The position numbers and the translations under genes are program-made. Below, in pieces: positions 22,818 to 30,991 of a stretch of 32,056 nt of DNA. The notes beneath the pieces are model-generated. The model did no database searches. It was not told where the DNA came from and saw only the letters and a list, made by a program, of their open reading frames with translations. The DNA comes from Pseudomonadota bacterium. GTDB taxonomy: Bacteria; Desulfobacterota; Syntrophia; Syntrophales; UBA5619. The first letter of the stretch is position 1, and each line of letters starts with the position of its first letter. The stretch lies in contig JAHIMW010000071.1 of the NCBI GenBank assembly GCA_018896355.1, forward strand, positions 1-32,056, in the 5' to 3' direction.

Positions 22818-23522
22818 GTGGATTACCGGGTCCGGATCTCCCCGCGGAGCCGAAGGGTCCGCCTGAACCTGTCCGCCCGCGACGGGTTGACCGTCGTCAT
22901 TCCCAGGGGCTTTGACGCCCGGCGGATCCCCGCCATCGTCGAAGCCCGGAAGGGGTGGATTGAGAAACATTTTCGGCGGTTTTCCGCGGCGGCCCGGTCC
23001 GTCGCCGAGAAGCCGCCCGATATCCTGCCCGAAACGATCGACCTGCCTGCCCTCGGAGAAATCTGGCAGGTCGCGTATCGGTCGACCGGGGCGCAGCATG
23101 CCGTAGAGGTGGAGACCTTCGGGCCCGGGGAGCTTGTCGTGAGCGGTGCGGTGCATGACGCCGCCGCCTGCCGCAGCGTGTTGAAACGATGGCTGCGCCG
23201 CCGGGCTGCGGAAGGGCTCGCGCCGCTGCTGTCCCGTCTCGCCCAGGAGCACGGTTTACGGTATGACCGGGTCACCATCCGGAGTCAGAAGACCCGCTGG
23301 GGGAGTTGTTCCACCCGGAAGACGATCAGCCTCAATTGCCATCTGCTGTTTCTGCCCCCCGACGTCGTCCGCTACGTTCTGCTGCATGAGTTGTGTCACA
23401 CCGTATTCATGAACCATTCCGATAAATTCAAGTTGCTCCTGGATGGCTTCGAGCCGGATGGCAAGGAGATGCGCCGGCGGATGCGCGCAGGCTGGAAGGA
23501 TCTCCCCGCCTGGCTTTCATGA
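22818..23522 (+). CDS. YgjP-type M48-like metallopeptidase (DUF45)
   Basis: A 234-residue protein of the YgjP/DUF45 family. The N-terminal basic strand region (RVRISPRSRRVRLNLSARDGLTVVIP) is followed by the family signature RSQKTRWGSCSTRKTISLNCHLLFLPPDVV. The zinc-binding HELCH motif in VLLHELCHTVFMNHS has a later Asp/Glu as probable third ligand. The start is a GTG at 22818, only 7 bases after the helicase stop, so it belongs to the same operon. The physiological substrate is unknown. Length is normal. Confidence 0.88.
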   Translation: MDYRVRISPRSRRVRLNLSARDGLTVVIPRGFDARRIPAIVEARKGWIEKHFRRFSAAARSVAEKPPDILPETIDLPALGEIWQVAYRSTGAQHAVEVETFGPGELVVSGAVHDAAACRSVLKRWLRRRAAEGLAPLLSRLAQEHGLRYDRVTIRSQKTRWGSCSTRKTISLNCHLLFLPPDVVRYVLLHELCHTVFMNHSDKFKLLLDGFEPDGKEMRRRMRAGWKDLPAWLS

Positions 23523-23702
23523 CCCCTTGGGCAGAATTCTGAAGTCTCCCAACCGTCCATTCACCCGCAGCCTCTCTGACTGAGTTGCAATACCCGAAAG
23601 ATCCCGGCGGCAACGCGATCGGCATCGCGGCTTGCTTCGTCCGGATTATTGTGAGATATAACGGCGCAGGTCCATCCTAACCGCAAAAAAAGGAGGTCGT
23701 GA

Positions 23703-23891
23703 ATGGTTGGGAAAAAAGAGGTCATCGAGAATGCGCTGGAGTGCGGTTTTGAGGATACGGGCTTCACCACGGCTGCGCCCTTTGAAACTCAGCGGGCGTA
23801 CCTGGAGGAGAGGCGGGAGGATTACGAGTGGGCGATCCGGTCGGAGATTCTTTCGGCGCTAAAGGGGGTTTCCCCGCCGGGAGATGCATAA
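23703..23891 (+). CDS. Short protein resembling the N-terminus of QueG-like iron-sulfur reductases (probably truncated)
   Basis: This 62-residue frame has an excellent AAGGAGGTC ribosome site ahead of the ATG at 23703. IENALECGFEDTGFTTAAPFETQRAYLEERREDYEWAIR resembles the opening of epoxyqueuosine-reductase-like 4Fe-4S proteins, which are normally about 300 residues long. The frame then ends at TAA after an unrelated SALKGVSPPGDA. No cysteine clusters follow, so it is probably the retained start of a deleted gene. The intact ribosome site means a short peptide could still be made. Confidence 0.55.
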   Translation: MVGKKEVIENALECGFEDTGFTTAAPFETQRAYLEERREDYEWAIRSEILSALKGVSPPGDA

Positions 23892-23921
23892 CCGGTTTCC
23901 AATATAAAGAGGCGCATCGCC

Positions 23922-24461
23922 ATGAACCTGTCGGATATCCGGTTCCCCAGGCAGTTGGAAGCCGATGGCACGGCGGAGGCCATCCGCAAAGTCTTGATGG
24001 CCCGTACCGTAAAGCTCTGGTCGGGCGGCGATCTCGATGTCGCAAGGATCGCGATGGATGAGCCTCTGCAAAAGGCGCTCCGGATGGCCAGGCTGAAGGG
24101 CCGGATTCAATACGGCTTCGAAACAATATTCAACCGACTGGCGGACGAAAGCAAAGGTATTGCGAATGTTCGGGGACGCGGCGGCGCCCCCTATGGCGAT
24201 CGGGTCTCCCGGCTGCTGCTGTTTTCCAACGACGGCGCCGAGCGTTTTTACAGGCATATCGAATCCCTCTTGCAGGCGCACGCCCCCAGGCTGCTCGGCT
24301 GCCTGCTCGATATCGACGGCATCGCCCTTGGGAGTGCGCTCACCGGCAAAGAGACCCGGATCAAGCTGCTGATGGCGGAACACAAGGATGCGGTTTCCGA
24401 AATATTGCGTACGATGGTTGCCGGTCAGAATATGCCTTCCTTCGGGGATGTTTCCCGATAA
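23922..24461 (+). CDS. Conserved-looking hypothetical protein
   Basis: A 179-residue soluble protein with no signal peptide or membrane segment. I do not recognise the family. It alternates charged helices with a hydrophobic block RVSRLLLFSNDGAERFYRHI and LLGCLLDIDGIALG. Codon use resembles the neighbouring genes, which supports a real gene. The ATG at 23922 follows AAGAGGC. It lies 30 bases after the truncated QueG-like frame and 125 before panE. It is co-directional with them and may be co-transcribed with the upstream frame. Confidence 0.7.
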   Translation: MNLSDIRFPRQLEADGTAEAIRKVLMARTVKLWSGGDLDVARIAMDEPLQKALRMARLKGRIQYGFETIFNRLADESKGIANVRGRGGAPYGDRVSRLLLFSNDGAERFYRHIESLLQAHAPRLLGCLLDIDGIALGSALTGKETRIKLLMAEHKDAVSEILRTMVAGQNMPSFGDVSR

Positions 24462-24586
24462 ATTCATGTTGTTTTGAAGTCAAGAAAAAACTTCTATAAG
24501 GGCGTTCTTTTTTATGGTAGGAAAATCCCTGTTGGGGGCTGTCTCCGAATTTTCCGGGAGATCGATTGTAATAAAGAGGAACAGTC

Positions 24587-25501
24587 ATGAAAATTGCGGT
24601 TTTTGGCGTCGGAGGGGTGGGAGGTTATTTCGGCGGGAAGATTGCCTTGAAATACGCAGGTTCGCCGGGACACCGTGTCGTCTTCATCGCTCGGGGTGCA
24701 CACCTTGAGGCGATCCGGAAGGGCGGCCTGCTGCTGAAGGCGGTGGAGGGCGAGTTCAGAGTTACGCCCGATCTGGCGACCGATGATCCGGCCGCGGTCG
24801 GCCCCTGCGACCTTGTGCTCGTCTCCGTGAAGGAATATGCGCTGGAAGAGGCCGCGGCCCGACTCGCCCCGCTTCTGCATGAAAAAACAATCGTGCTGCC
24901 GCTTCTCAACGGCGTCGACATCGCCGAACGGCTGCGGTCGATCCTGCCCCGGGGTGTGGTCCTGAGCGGCTGCGTTTATATCTCCGCCTTCATTGAGACG
25001 CCGGGCGTCGTCCGTCAGGCGGGTGGGAGCTGCCAGCTCCTCTTCGGCCCCGATGACGGGCAGGCCGAGATCTACCGCCCGCTGGAAAAACTCCTGAAGG
25101 AGGCCGGGATCAAGGCAGAGCTGTCGGCTGCGATCGCCGTTTCTCTCTGGGCAAAGTACCTCTTCGTTAGCCCTATGGCCGGCGTGACGTCACGGATGGG
25201 GCTCTGCTTCGGTGATGTGATGGCGGATGAGAAGGGGAGAAGGATGGTCCTCGGGCTGATGGCGGAGATTGAGCAACTGGCGGCGGCGAAGGGGATCCCC
25301 CTTCCGGCGGACAGCGTGGATCGCGGAATCGCGACGGTCGAACGATTTCCCCATGCGACCCGATCATCCATGCAGTTGGATCATCAGAAGGGGGGGCGGA
25401 CGGAGGTGGAACTCTTCATCGGTTATGCCGTCCGCACAGGGAGAACCCTGGGGATTCCGATGCCTATCCACGAGGAGCTCTACGCCGCACTGAAAAAATG
25501 A
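24587..25501 (+). CDS. panE: 2-dehydropantoate 2-reductase (ketopantoate reductase family)
   Basis: A 304-residue NADPH-dependent reductase converting ketopantoate to pantoate for coenzyme A synthesis. A Rossmann start AVFGVGGVGGYFGGKIA (GxGxxG) is followed by VLVSVKEYALE and PLLNGVDIAERL. The catalytic Lys is in SLWAKYLFVSPMAGVTS, and the C-terminal helical domain has RSSMQLDHQKGGRTEVELF with the conserved Ser, Asp and Glu. Length is normal. PanE/ApbA paralogues of other specificity exist, so the exact substrate is inferred. AGGAAC precedes the ATG. A possible promoter (TTTGAA, 16 bases, TATAAG) lies in the gap before it. Its stop overlaps the next start by 4 bases. Confidence 0.87.
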   Translation: MKIAVFGVGGVGGYFGGKIALKYAGSPGHRVVFIARGAHLEAIRKGGLLLKAVEGEFRVTPDLATDDPAAVGPCDLVLVSVKEYALEEAAARLAPLLHEKTIVLPLLNGVDIAERLRSILPRGVVLSGCVYISAFIETPGVVRQAGGSCQLLFGPDDGQAEIYRPLEKLLKEAGIKAELSAAIAVSLWAKYLFVSPMAGVTSRMGLCFGDVMADEKGRRMVLGLMAEIEQLAAAKGIPLPADSVDRGIATVERFPHATRSSMQLDHQKGGRTEVELFIGYAVRTGRTLGIPMPIHEELYAALKK

Positions 25502-27222
25502 AGGAACTGTCCATCGATTGCAGAAAGGGAGCGGCCATGGCGGCAAGAATGACGTTTCATCCGGGGTCCTGCCGGGCGGCGGCGGAGGAAGCTCGTAAAG
25601 CGCTGGCGGCCGGCCGGGTCGCGGAACGGATCCGGCGGAGGGACCACACCCTCTGGAAACCGGAACCGAAGGAGATTGCCAACCGACTCGGTTGGTTGGA
25701 CAGCCCGCGGGCGATGCAGGGGCGTCTTGCCGAGATCGCGTCCGTTGTCGCAGGCGTCCGCGCCGACGGCTACAACTTCGCCCTGCTGCTCGGGATGGGG
25801 GGCTCCAGCCTCGCGCCGGAGGTGTTTCGGAAGGTCTTCGGTGCGGCCGGCGGCTTCCTCGACCTCGCCGTGCTGGACAGCACGGACCCGGGGGCGGTTC
25901 TCGCCCGCGCCGAACTGCTCGACCTGAAGCGGACGCTCTTCATCGTCTCGACGAAATCGGGCGGAACGGTCGAGACCTTCTCCTTCATGAAGTATTTTTT
26001 CAACCTCGTTGCGGAGAAGCTCGGGGCGGAGGCGGGAAGGCACTTTCTCGCGATCACCGATCCCGGGAGCGCTCTCGCTGATCTCGCCCGGGAGCGCCAT
26101 TTCCGCCACGCCTTCCTCAACGACCCGGAAATCGGCGGGCGCTATTCGGTTCTCTCCTGCTTCGGCCTCGTCCCGGCGGCGCTGCTCGGGATGGATGTCG
26201 GGCTACTGCTGGAGCGGGCCGCGGCGGCGGCGGAATGTGAATTTGCTAACAACAAACAGGAGATGAACGGGGTGCTGCTCGGAGCGCTCCTCGGGGAGTT
26301 CGCGGCAGAGGGCCGTGACAAGCTTACCTTTCTCTTCTCGCCGCGGCTGGCCGCTTTCGGCGACTGGGTGGAGCAGCTCCTTGCGGAGAGTCTGGGCAAG
26401 GAGGGGGAGGGGATCCTGCCGGTCGTCGGCGAGGAGTTCGGGCCGCCCCCGGTTTACGGTCCGGACCGGCTCTTCTGCTCGATCAGTCTGGCGGGGGACG
26501 ATGCGGGCGAGGAGCAACTGAAGGCGCTTGCGGAGGCCGGCCATCCCGTCATCGATCTCAAGCTTGCCGATCCCTATGACCTGGGCGGCCAGTGTTTCTT
26601 CTGGGAGATGGCCACGGCGGTCGCCGGCTGGCGGCTGGCTGTCAACCCGTTCGATCAGCCGGACGTGGAGGCGGCGAAGGTTCTCGCCCGGAAGATGATC
26701 GCGGAGTACCGCGAAAATGGGGCGATGCCGGAGGAGATCCCGGTGCTGACGGGGTCGGGTTTTTCCGTTTACGGCGATCTCGATATCCGGAAGCCGGAAG
26801 AGATCCTGGCGGCGTTTCTCGGGCAGGCGACCCCGGGCGCGTACGCCGCGCTCCATGCCTACCTGATGCCCTCCCCGGAAATGGACGAGGCTCTACAGCG
26901 CCTGCGGATGCGGATCCGGGATCGTTTCCATCTCGTGACGACCGCCGGCTACGGGCCCCGCTTCCTCCACTCGACCGGGCAGCTCCACAAGGGGGACGCC
27001 GGGCGCGGCCTGTTCATCCAGTTCACGGCGGACGACCCCCAGGATGCGCCGATCCCCGATGCAATGGGGCGGCCGGAATCCGCGCTCACGTTCGGCGTCC
27101 TGAAACAGGCCCAGGTCTTCGGCGACCGACAGGCCTTGATCAACGCGGGTCGCCGCGCGATTCGGATCCACCTCCACGGGGACCCGGCGGACGGCATATC
27201 CCGCCTGACGGCGGCGCTGTAA
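25498..27222 (+). CDS. pgi: Glucose-6-phosphate isomerase (SIS fold)
   Basis: A 574-residue phosphosugar isomerase interconverting glucose-6-phosphate and fructose-6-phosphate. Blocks seen: LLGMGGSSLAPEVFRKVFG, FIVSTKSGGTVETFSFMKY, NPFDQPDVEAAK and GYGPRFLHSTGQLHKGD. The pattern is closest to the Pgi half of bifunctional transaldolase/Pgi proteins, but no transaldolase domain is present here. The ATG at 25498 overlaps the panE stop (ATGA). An alternative ATG at 25537 sits behind GGGAG, so the first 13 residues may not be translated. It is the last gene of this plus-strand run and converges with icd. Confidence 0.9.
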   Translation: MKELSIDCRKGAAMAARMTFHPGSCRAAAEEARKALAAGRVAERIRRRDHTLWKPEPKEIANRLGWLDSPRAMQGRLAEIASVVAGVRADGYNFALLLGMGGSSLAPEVFRKVFGAAGGFLDLAVLDSTDPGAVLARAELLDLKRTLFIVSTKSGGTVETFSFMKYFFNLVAEKLGAEAGRHFLAITDPGSALADLARERHFRHAFLNDPEIGGRYSVLSCFGLVPAALLGMDVGLLLERAAAAAECEFANNKQEMNGVLLGALLGEFAAEGRDKLTFLFSPRLAAFGDWVEQLLAESLGKEGEGILPVVGEEFGPPPVYGPDRLFCSISLAGDDAGEEQLKALAEAGHPVIDLKLADPYDLGGQCFFWEMATAVAGWRLAVNPFDQPDVEAAKVLARKMIAEYRENGAMPEEIPVLTGSGFSVYGDLDIRKPEEILAAFLGQATPGAYAALHAYLMPSPEMDEALQRLRMRIRDRFHLVTTAGYGPRFLHSTGQLHKGDAGRGLFIQFTADDPQDAPIPDAMGRPESALTFGVLKQAQVFGDRQALINAGRRAIRIHLHGDPADGISRLTAAL

Positions 27223-27248
27223 CTCCCCGCCGGAAGACCGTTAATCTC

Positions 27249-27269
27249 AAGGAGGATACCTTCCTTTTT
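27249..27269 (+). terminator. Probable terminator after pgi
   Basis: AAGGAGG-ATA-CCTTCCTT forms a short hairpin with one bulge, and the stem runs directly into TTTTT (27265-27269). It lies in the 50-base gap between convergent pgi and icd and is oriented for pgi. The stem is short, so strength is uncertain. Confidence 0.4.
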
Positions 27270-27272
27270 CCT

Positions 27273-28487
27273 CTACCCCATGCGGCGCTTGAGTTCCCGG
27301 TCGAGCGTATCGAGAAACTGGCCGGTGGTTTCCCACTTCTGCTCCTTGCCGATGATGATCGCCAGGTCCTTCGTCATGTGGCCGGCCTCGACCGACTCGA
27401 TGCAGACCCGTTCCAACGTTTCGGCGAAGCGGATCAGATCGGGGGTGTTGTCCATCTGGCCGCGACGCTTCAGGCCGCGCGTCCAGGCGAAGATCGAGGC
27501 GATCGGATTGGTCGAGGTTTCCCTGCCGGCCTGGTGTTCCCGGTAGTGGCGGGTCACGGTGCCGTGCGCCGCTTCGGCCTCGAACGCCTTGCCGTCCGGG
27601 CTCATCAGCACGGAGGTCATCAGGCCGAGCGAGCCGTAGCCCTGCGCCACGGTATCGGACTGCACGTCGCCGTCGTAATTCTTGCACGCCCAGAGGTATC
27701 CGCCGCTCCACTTGAGGTTGCAGGCGACCATGTCGTCGATCAGGCGGTGTTCGTAGGTGAGCCCCGCGGCCTTGAACTGGTCTGCGAATTCGGCGTCGAA
27801 GATCTGCTGGAAAAGGTTCTTAAAGCGGCCGTCGTAGATCTTGAGGATCGTGTTCTTGGTCGAGAAATAGACCGGATATCGGCGCGCAAAGCCGTAGGTG
27901 AAACAGGCGCGCGCAAAGCCGGCAATGGACTCGTCCGTGTTGTACATCGCCATGGCCGTGCCGGAGCCGGTCGCCTTGAACACCTCTTTCTCGATCGCCG
28001 GGCCGCCGCCTTCCGGCACAAAGGTCAGCTTCAGCGTACCCTTGCCGGGAAAGAGGAACTCGCCGGCCCGGTACTGGTCGCCGAACGCGTGGCGTGCCAC
28101 GATGACCGGCTTGTCCCAGTGCGGAACCAGCCGCGGCACGTTTTTACAGATGATCGGTTCGCGGAAGATGGTCCCGTCCAAGATATTCCGGATGGTCCCG
28201 TTTGGAGAGCGCAGCATTTCGGGTGAGCCGAATTCCCGGACGCGGCCTTCGTCGTGGGTGATGGTCGCGCACTTGACCGCGACGCCGAATTCCCTGGTTG
28301 CATGGGCGGAATCGACGGTGACCTGATCCCCGGTCGCATCCCGGTTCTGGATGGAGAGATCGTAATACTTCAGGTCGATGTCGAGGTACGGGTAAATCAG
28401 TTTCTCTTTGATCGCGGCCCAGATGATCCGGGTCATTTCATCGCCGTCCATCTCGACGACGGGATTCTTGACTTTGATTTTTGCCAT
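27273..28487 (-). CDS. icd: NADP-dependent isocitrate dehydrogenase (eukaryotic-type homodimer)
   Basis: A 404-residue enzyme making 2-oxoglutarate from isocitrate. The N-terminus KNPVVEMDGDEMTRIIW is characteristic of the IDH1/2-like subfamily, not the E. coli Icd type. Also present are the substrate-binding SPNGTIRNILDGTIFREPI, LIDDMVACNLKWSGGYLWACKNYDGDV, and AAHGTVTRHYREHQAG. I start at the ATG at 28487 because GGAGG precedes it by 6 bases and the family begins with this segment; the frame extends upstream without conservation. A good promoter lies 100 bases upstream. It is monocistronic. Confidence 0.95.
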   Translation of the reverse strand: MAKIKVKNPVVEMDGDEMTRIIWAAIKEKLIYPYLDIDLKYYDLSIQNRDATGDQVTVDSAHATREFGVAVKCATITHDEGRVREFGSPEMLRSPNGTIRNILDGTIFREPIICKNVPRLVPHWDKPVIVARHAFGDQYRAGEFLFPGKGTLKLTFVPEGGGPAIEKEVFKATGSGTAMAMYNTDESIAGFARACFTYGFARRYPVYFSTKNTILKIYDGRFKNLFQQIFDAEFADQFKAAGLTYEHRLIDDMVACNLKWSGGYLWACKNYDGDVQSDTVAQGYGSLGLMTSVLMSPDGKAFEAEAAHGTVTRHYREHQAGRETSTNPIASIFAWTRGLKRRGQMDNTPDLIRFAETLERVCIESVEAGHMTKDLAIIIGKEQKWETTGQFLDTLDRELKRRMG

Positions 28488-28587
28488 GGTTGCCTCCGAT
28501 ATCATTGAAATGCAGTGCGAGTCCGCGCGACGCAAACAAGGCGCGGCCTGCCGGCTCACTCTTTACGGCTTCGTAATAAGACCAGGC

Positions 28588-28616
28588 AATGTACGAATAG
28601 GAGCTTTGTGTGTCAA
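28588..28616 (-). promoter_or_regulatory. Promoter of icd
   Basis: TTGACA (28611-28616), a 17-base spacer, and TACATT (28588-28593). The expected leader to the ATG at 28487 is about 95 bases. Confidence 0.6.
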
Positions 28617-28648
28617 GATAATTTCGGTAGAAAAATAATGACTGGCCC

Positions 28649-28677
28649 TTGACTTTACATCCATGCTAATTTATATG
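28649..28677 (+). promoter_or_regulatory. Promoter upstream of the solute-binding-protein pseudogene
   Basis: TTGACT (28649-28654), a 17-base spacer, and TATATG (28672-28677), 65 bases before the pseudogene's GTG. It may now serve the SDR gene downstream. Confidence 0.5.
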
Positions 28678-28741
28678 GCATCGGCTCGCCGCCGTTGCCA
28701 ATGACGGTGGCCGTAATTGCGGTGGATACAAGGAGATAGAT

Positions 28742-29134
28742 GTGGGTATCGTAGCGAAAACAAATGAGGAAAAAATTGGAATCAAAATAAGAGTCGTGAT
28801 AGCGGTTGCCCTTCTTGTCAGTCTGTTCAGTGGTCTTCCAATGGTTGAAGCCTAGTCCAGGACAAAAATAAAGTATGGCTTGGGAGATGTGCTCACCACG
28901 GATGACCTGCAGCTCCTGATTGCTGTGGAGAGGGCGAAGGCGCGCCGGGTGGATGTGGAAGTCATCCCGCTCAAGAGCGATGAATTGGCGGTCCAGGCGG
29001 TGATCAACGGCCAGGAGATCACCGTACACGCCCGTGGATCGGGGACCAACGCGATCATGAACTTGATGGCCAAGGTGAACAGGAGAGCGCCGGGTGGAGT
29101 ACTATGCCGGCAACCGGTGACCGGAACTACTTAA
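28742..29134 (+). pseudogene. ABC-transporter solute-binding protein (NMT1/TauA-like), broken
   Basis: AAGGAG precedes a GTG at 28742 that encodes a signal peptide (VVIAVALLVSLFSGLPMVEA). An in-frame TAG at 28853-28855 follows exactly at the end of the signal. The same frame resumes with IKYGLGDVLTTDDLQLLIAVERAK and VEVIPLKSDELAVQAVINGQ, the N-terminal lobe of an NMT1/TauA-like periplasmic binding protein. It then jumps to VHARGSGTNAIMNLMAKVN, which belongs further along such proteins, so an internal piece is deleted. The frame ends at TAA 29134 after non-homologous residues. The protein is non-functional. Substrate and partner permease are unknown. Confidence 0.65.
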
Positions 29135-29221
29135 TAACACCGGATACCGGGTCACGCCCGCACGATACAAGAGGCAGAGAACGACTTTTTTACGAGTTCA
29201 TCAAGAAAGAGAGGAAGATCT

Positions 29222-30001
29222 ATGGATTTTGGAATCGCCGGAAGAAAGGCCATCGTCGGGGGGGCGAGCGCCGGATTGGGCAGGGCATGCGCGATGTCGC
29301 TGGCCCGCGAGGGTGTTGACGTGACCATTGTCGCCCGCACGCTTGCCAATATCGAGACCGCGGCCGAGGAGATCCGCGCCGCGACCGGCGCCAACGTGAC
29401 GCCCGTGGCAGTTGACATCAACACCGATGAGGGGCGGGCCGCGGTGCTGAAGGCCTGTCCGGCGCCCGATATCGTCGTGAACAACTCGGGCGGACCGCCC
29501 AGCGGCAACTTCCGCGACTGGGATCGCGCCGCCTGGATCGCGGCGCTCGACAACAACATGCTGGGGGCCATCTTCATGATCAAGGATACGGTGGACGGCA
29601 TGATCGCCCGCAAGTTCGGGCGCATCGTGAACATCACGTCGAGTGCGGTTAAGGCCCCGATCAGCATCCTCGGGCTTTCGAACGGCGCCCGGTCCGGCCT
29701 GACCGGCTTCATCGCCGGGCTCGCCCGCGAGGTCGCCAAACACAACGTGACCGTCAACAACCTGCTGCCCGGCGATTTCGATACCGAGCGCCACAAATCC
29801 AATACGCAGGCGCTGGCCAAGGTCCAGAACCGATCGTACGAAGAGATGCGGGCCATCCGAATCGCTCAGGTCGCCGCGGGCCGGTTCGGCGATCCGGCCG
29901 AATTGGGCGAGTACTGTGCCTTTCTCTGCAGCGTCCAGGCCGGCTTCATCACCGGCCAGAACCTGCTGATCGACGGCGGCAAATACCCAGGCACCTTTTA
30001 A
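29222..30001 (+). CDS. Short-chain dehydrogenase/reductase, divergent BKR-like subgroup
   Basis: A 259-residue Rossmann-fold protein with GGASAGLGRA as the nucleotide-binding loop (GxxxGxG). NNSGG stands in place of the usual NNAG, and VNITSSAV carries the conserved Ser. Where classical SDRs have YxxxK, this protein reads LGLSNGARSGLTG, without the catalytic Tyr-Lys pair. That pattern is known in an FabG-like subgroup lacking the standard tetrad, so this is not simply a dead copy; its activity cannot be assumed to be ordinary dehydrogenation. The end, GQNLLIDGGKYPGTF, is typical. The ATG at 29222 follows GAGGAAG. Confidence 0.88.
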   Translation: MDFGIAGRKAIVGGASAGLGRACAMSLAREGVDVTIVARTLANIETAAEEIRAATGANVTPVAVDINTDEGRAAVLKACPAPDIVVNNSGGPPSGNFRDWDRAAWIAALDNNMLGAIFMIKDTVDGMIARKFGRIVNITSSAVKAPISILGLSNGARSGLTGFIAGLAREVAKHNVTVNNLLPGDFDTERHKSNTQALAKVQNRSYEEMRAIRIAQVAAGRFGDPAELGEYCAFLCSVQAGFITGQNLLIDGGKYPGTF

Positions 30002-30010
30002 TCTCTCAGG

Positions 30011-30170
30011 GTAAATTCCCCGCCGCTTGCGGCGAAAGAATCATGACTCCGGTGAAGATACCCCGCTGCTTGCGGCGGGGAGGTTCATTTTCAGACGGCG
30101 GTGGCAAGAGGTGCGCAAGGAAGAGGGATTCATTACCGGGAACTACCGCCAGCGGAGCGGGGAATTTCAC
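30011..30170. repeat. MITE-like element with terminal inverted repeats and two internal hairpins
   Basis: Ends GTAAATTCCCCGC (30011-30023) and GCGGGGAATTTCAC (30157-30170) are near-perfect inverted copies. Inside lie two GC-rich hairpins of similar sequence, CGCCGC-TT-GCGGCG (30021-30034) and CCCCGCTGC-TT-GCGGCGGGG (30061-30080). No transposase frame is recognisable. It fills most of the 235-base gap between the SDR and the SH3 gene. It could be a miniature element or a cluster of REP-like units. Confidence 0.5.
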
Positions 30171-30236
30171 TGCCTGACGGCTTTTCCTCACGCGGGCGTT
30201 CCGCCACGTCGGCAGCCGACATCTGGTCGTACAGTT

Positions 30237-30947
30237 TTATATCGTATCCGTGATATCGAACCGTTCATCCGTGAACACAAATCCGCTCTCAGGAGCATCG
30301 ACCACATGGGTGAATCCCTCCCGCCGGGCATACTGTGCGATAATAGTCTCGATTTTTTCGATCACTTGCCTGACAAGCCGCAGTTCAATCTTCTTGAGAT
30401 CTTCAGCCCCCGCTGAAGCAGCCAATTCTGCATAGTATTTTCTTGTTTTTTTCCCTTCTACAGACTCGTTAATGATCCTCTGGAGATAGACAACGCCGAT
30501 CTTGGTGGCCGGCTGATTCAGTAATGGCGATCCCGCTGCGGTCGTCATCGGCGCCCCTTTGTGCTGCGGACTGCGTTCGGACGCTGCAATAGGTGTTGAT
30601 GAAGGGGCATCACCTTTTACCGGTAGGGCGGGCGCTTTTTCCCCTGCCGGTACCGATCTTTCCGGTACCCGTACCAGCAGTTTCGCATGAATCCACCCTT
30701 TGTGGTTATTGCCCGGCACCTCGACGGACACCCACTCTCCCTGTCGCGATCGTTCAGTGACGACGGTATCTTTCTGCACCTTCAGTGTTACCCGGGAAGC
30801 AATATCCGGTCGCTCTCGAACATTAACGTCCGGTTTAGTAACCCGCAGCGTGTCTCCGGCTGCGGCATACAGGGGATGAGGCATGAGAAGCAGGATGAGG
30901 ATAAGTGCGGCCTGTATGGACAGCGAGATGTTCTTCATGAGAAACAT
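30237..30947 (-). CDS. Exported SH3-domain protein with OmpH/Skp-like C-terminus
   Basis: About 236 residues. A signal peptide (MKNISLSIQAALILILLLMP... ending near LYAAAG) precedes a bacterial SH3 domain (LRVTKPDVNVRERPD ... GWIHAKLLVRVP). A Pro/Ser/Ala-rich linker follows. The C-terminal region, KIGVVYLQRIINESVEGKK with helical continuation, resembles OmpH/Skp chaperones. It probably acts in the periplasm at the cell wall or on outer-membrane proteins. Starts at 30947 or 30938 are both possible, each with a weak ribosome site. The frame is also open upstream into a truncated amidase gene, so a read-through fusion is possible. Confidence 0.78.
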   Translation of the reverse strand: MFLMKNISLSIQAALILILLLMPHPLYAAAGDTLRVTKPDVNVRERPDIASRVTLKVQKDTVVTERSRQGEWVSVEVPGNNHKGWIHAKLLVRVPERSVPAGEKAPALPVKGDAPSSTPIAASERSPQHKGAPMTTAAGSPLLNQPATKIGVVYLQRIINESVEGKKTRKYYAELAASAGAEDLKKIELRLVRQVIEKIETIIAQYARREGFTHVVDAPESGFVFTDERFDITDTI

Positions 30948-30991
30948 TACATAGTCCCCAAGGAATAATTGATAAGATATCACTTTTTCGC

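Noticed and set aside
26592..28226. Plus-strand open frame of 544 codons across pgi and icd
   Set aside because: It runs out of frame through pgi and antisense through icd, both clearly real. The translation has no family features.
28853..28855. In-frame TAG in the solute-binding protein as pyrrolysine
   Set aside because: It falls at the signal-peptide end, in a gene that also has an internal deletion. Ordinary pseudogene decay is simpler, and no pyl genes are seen.
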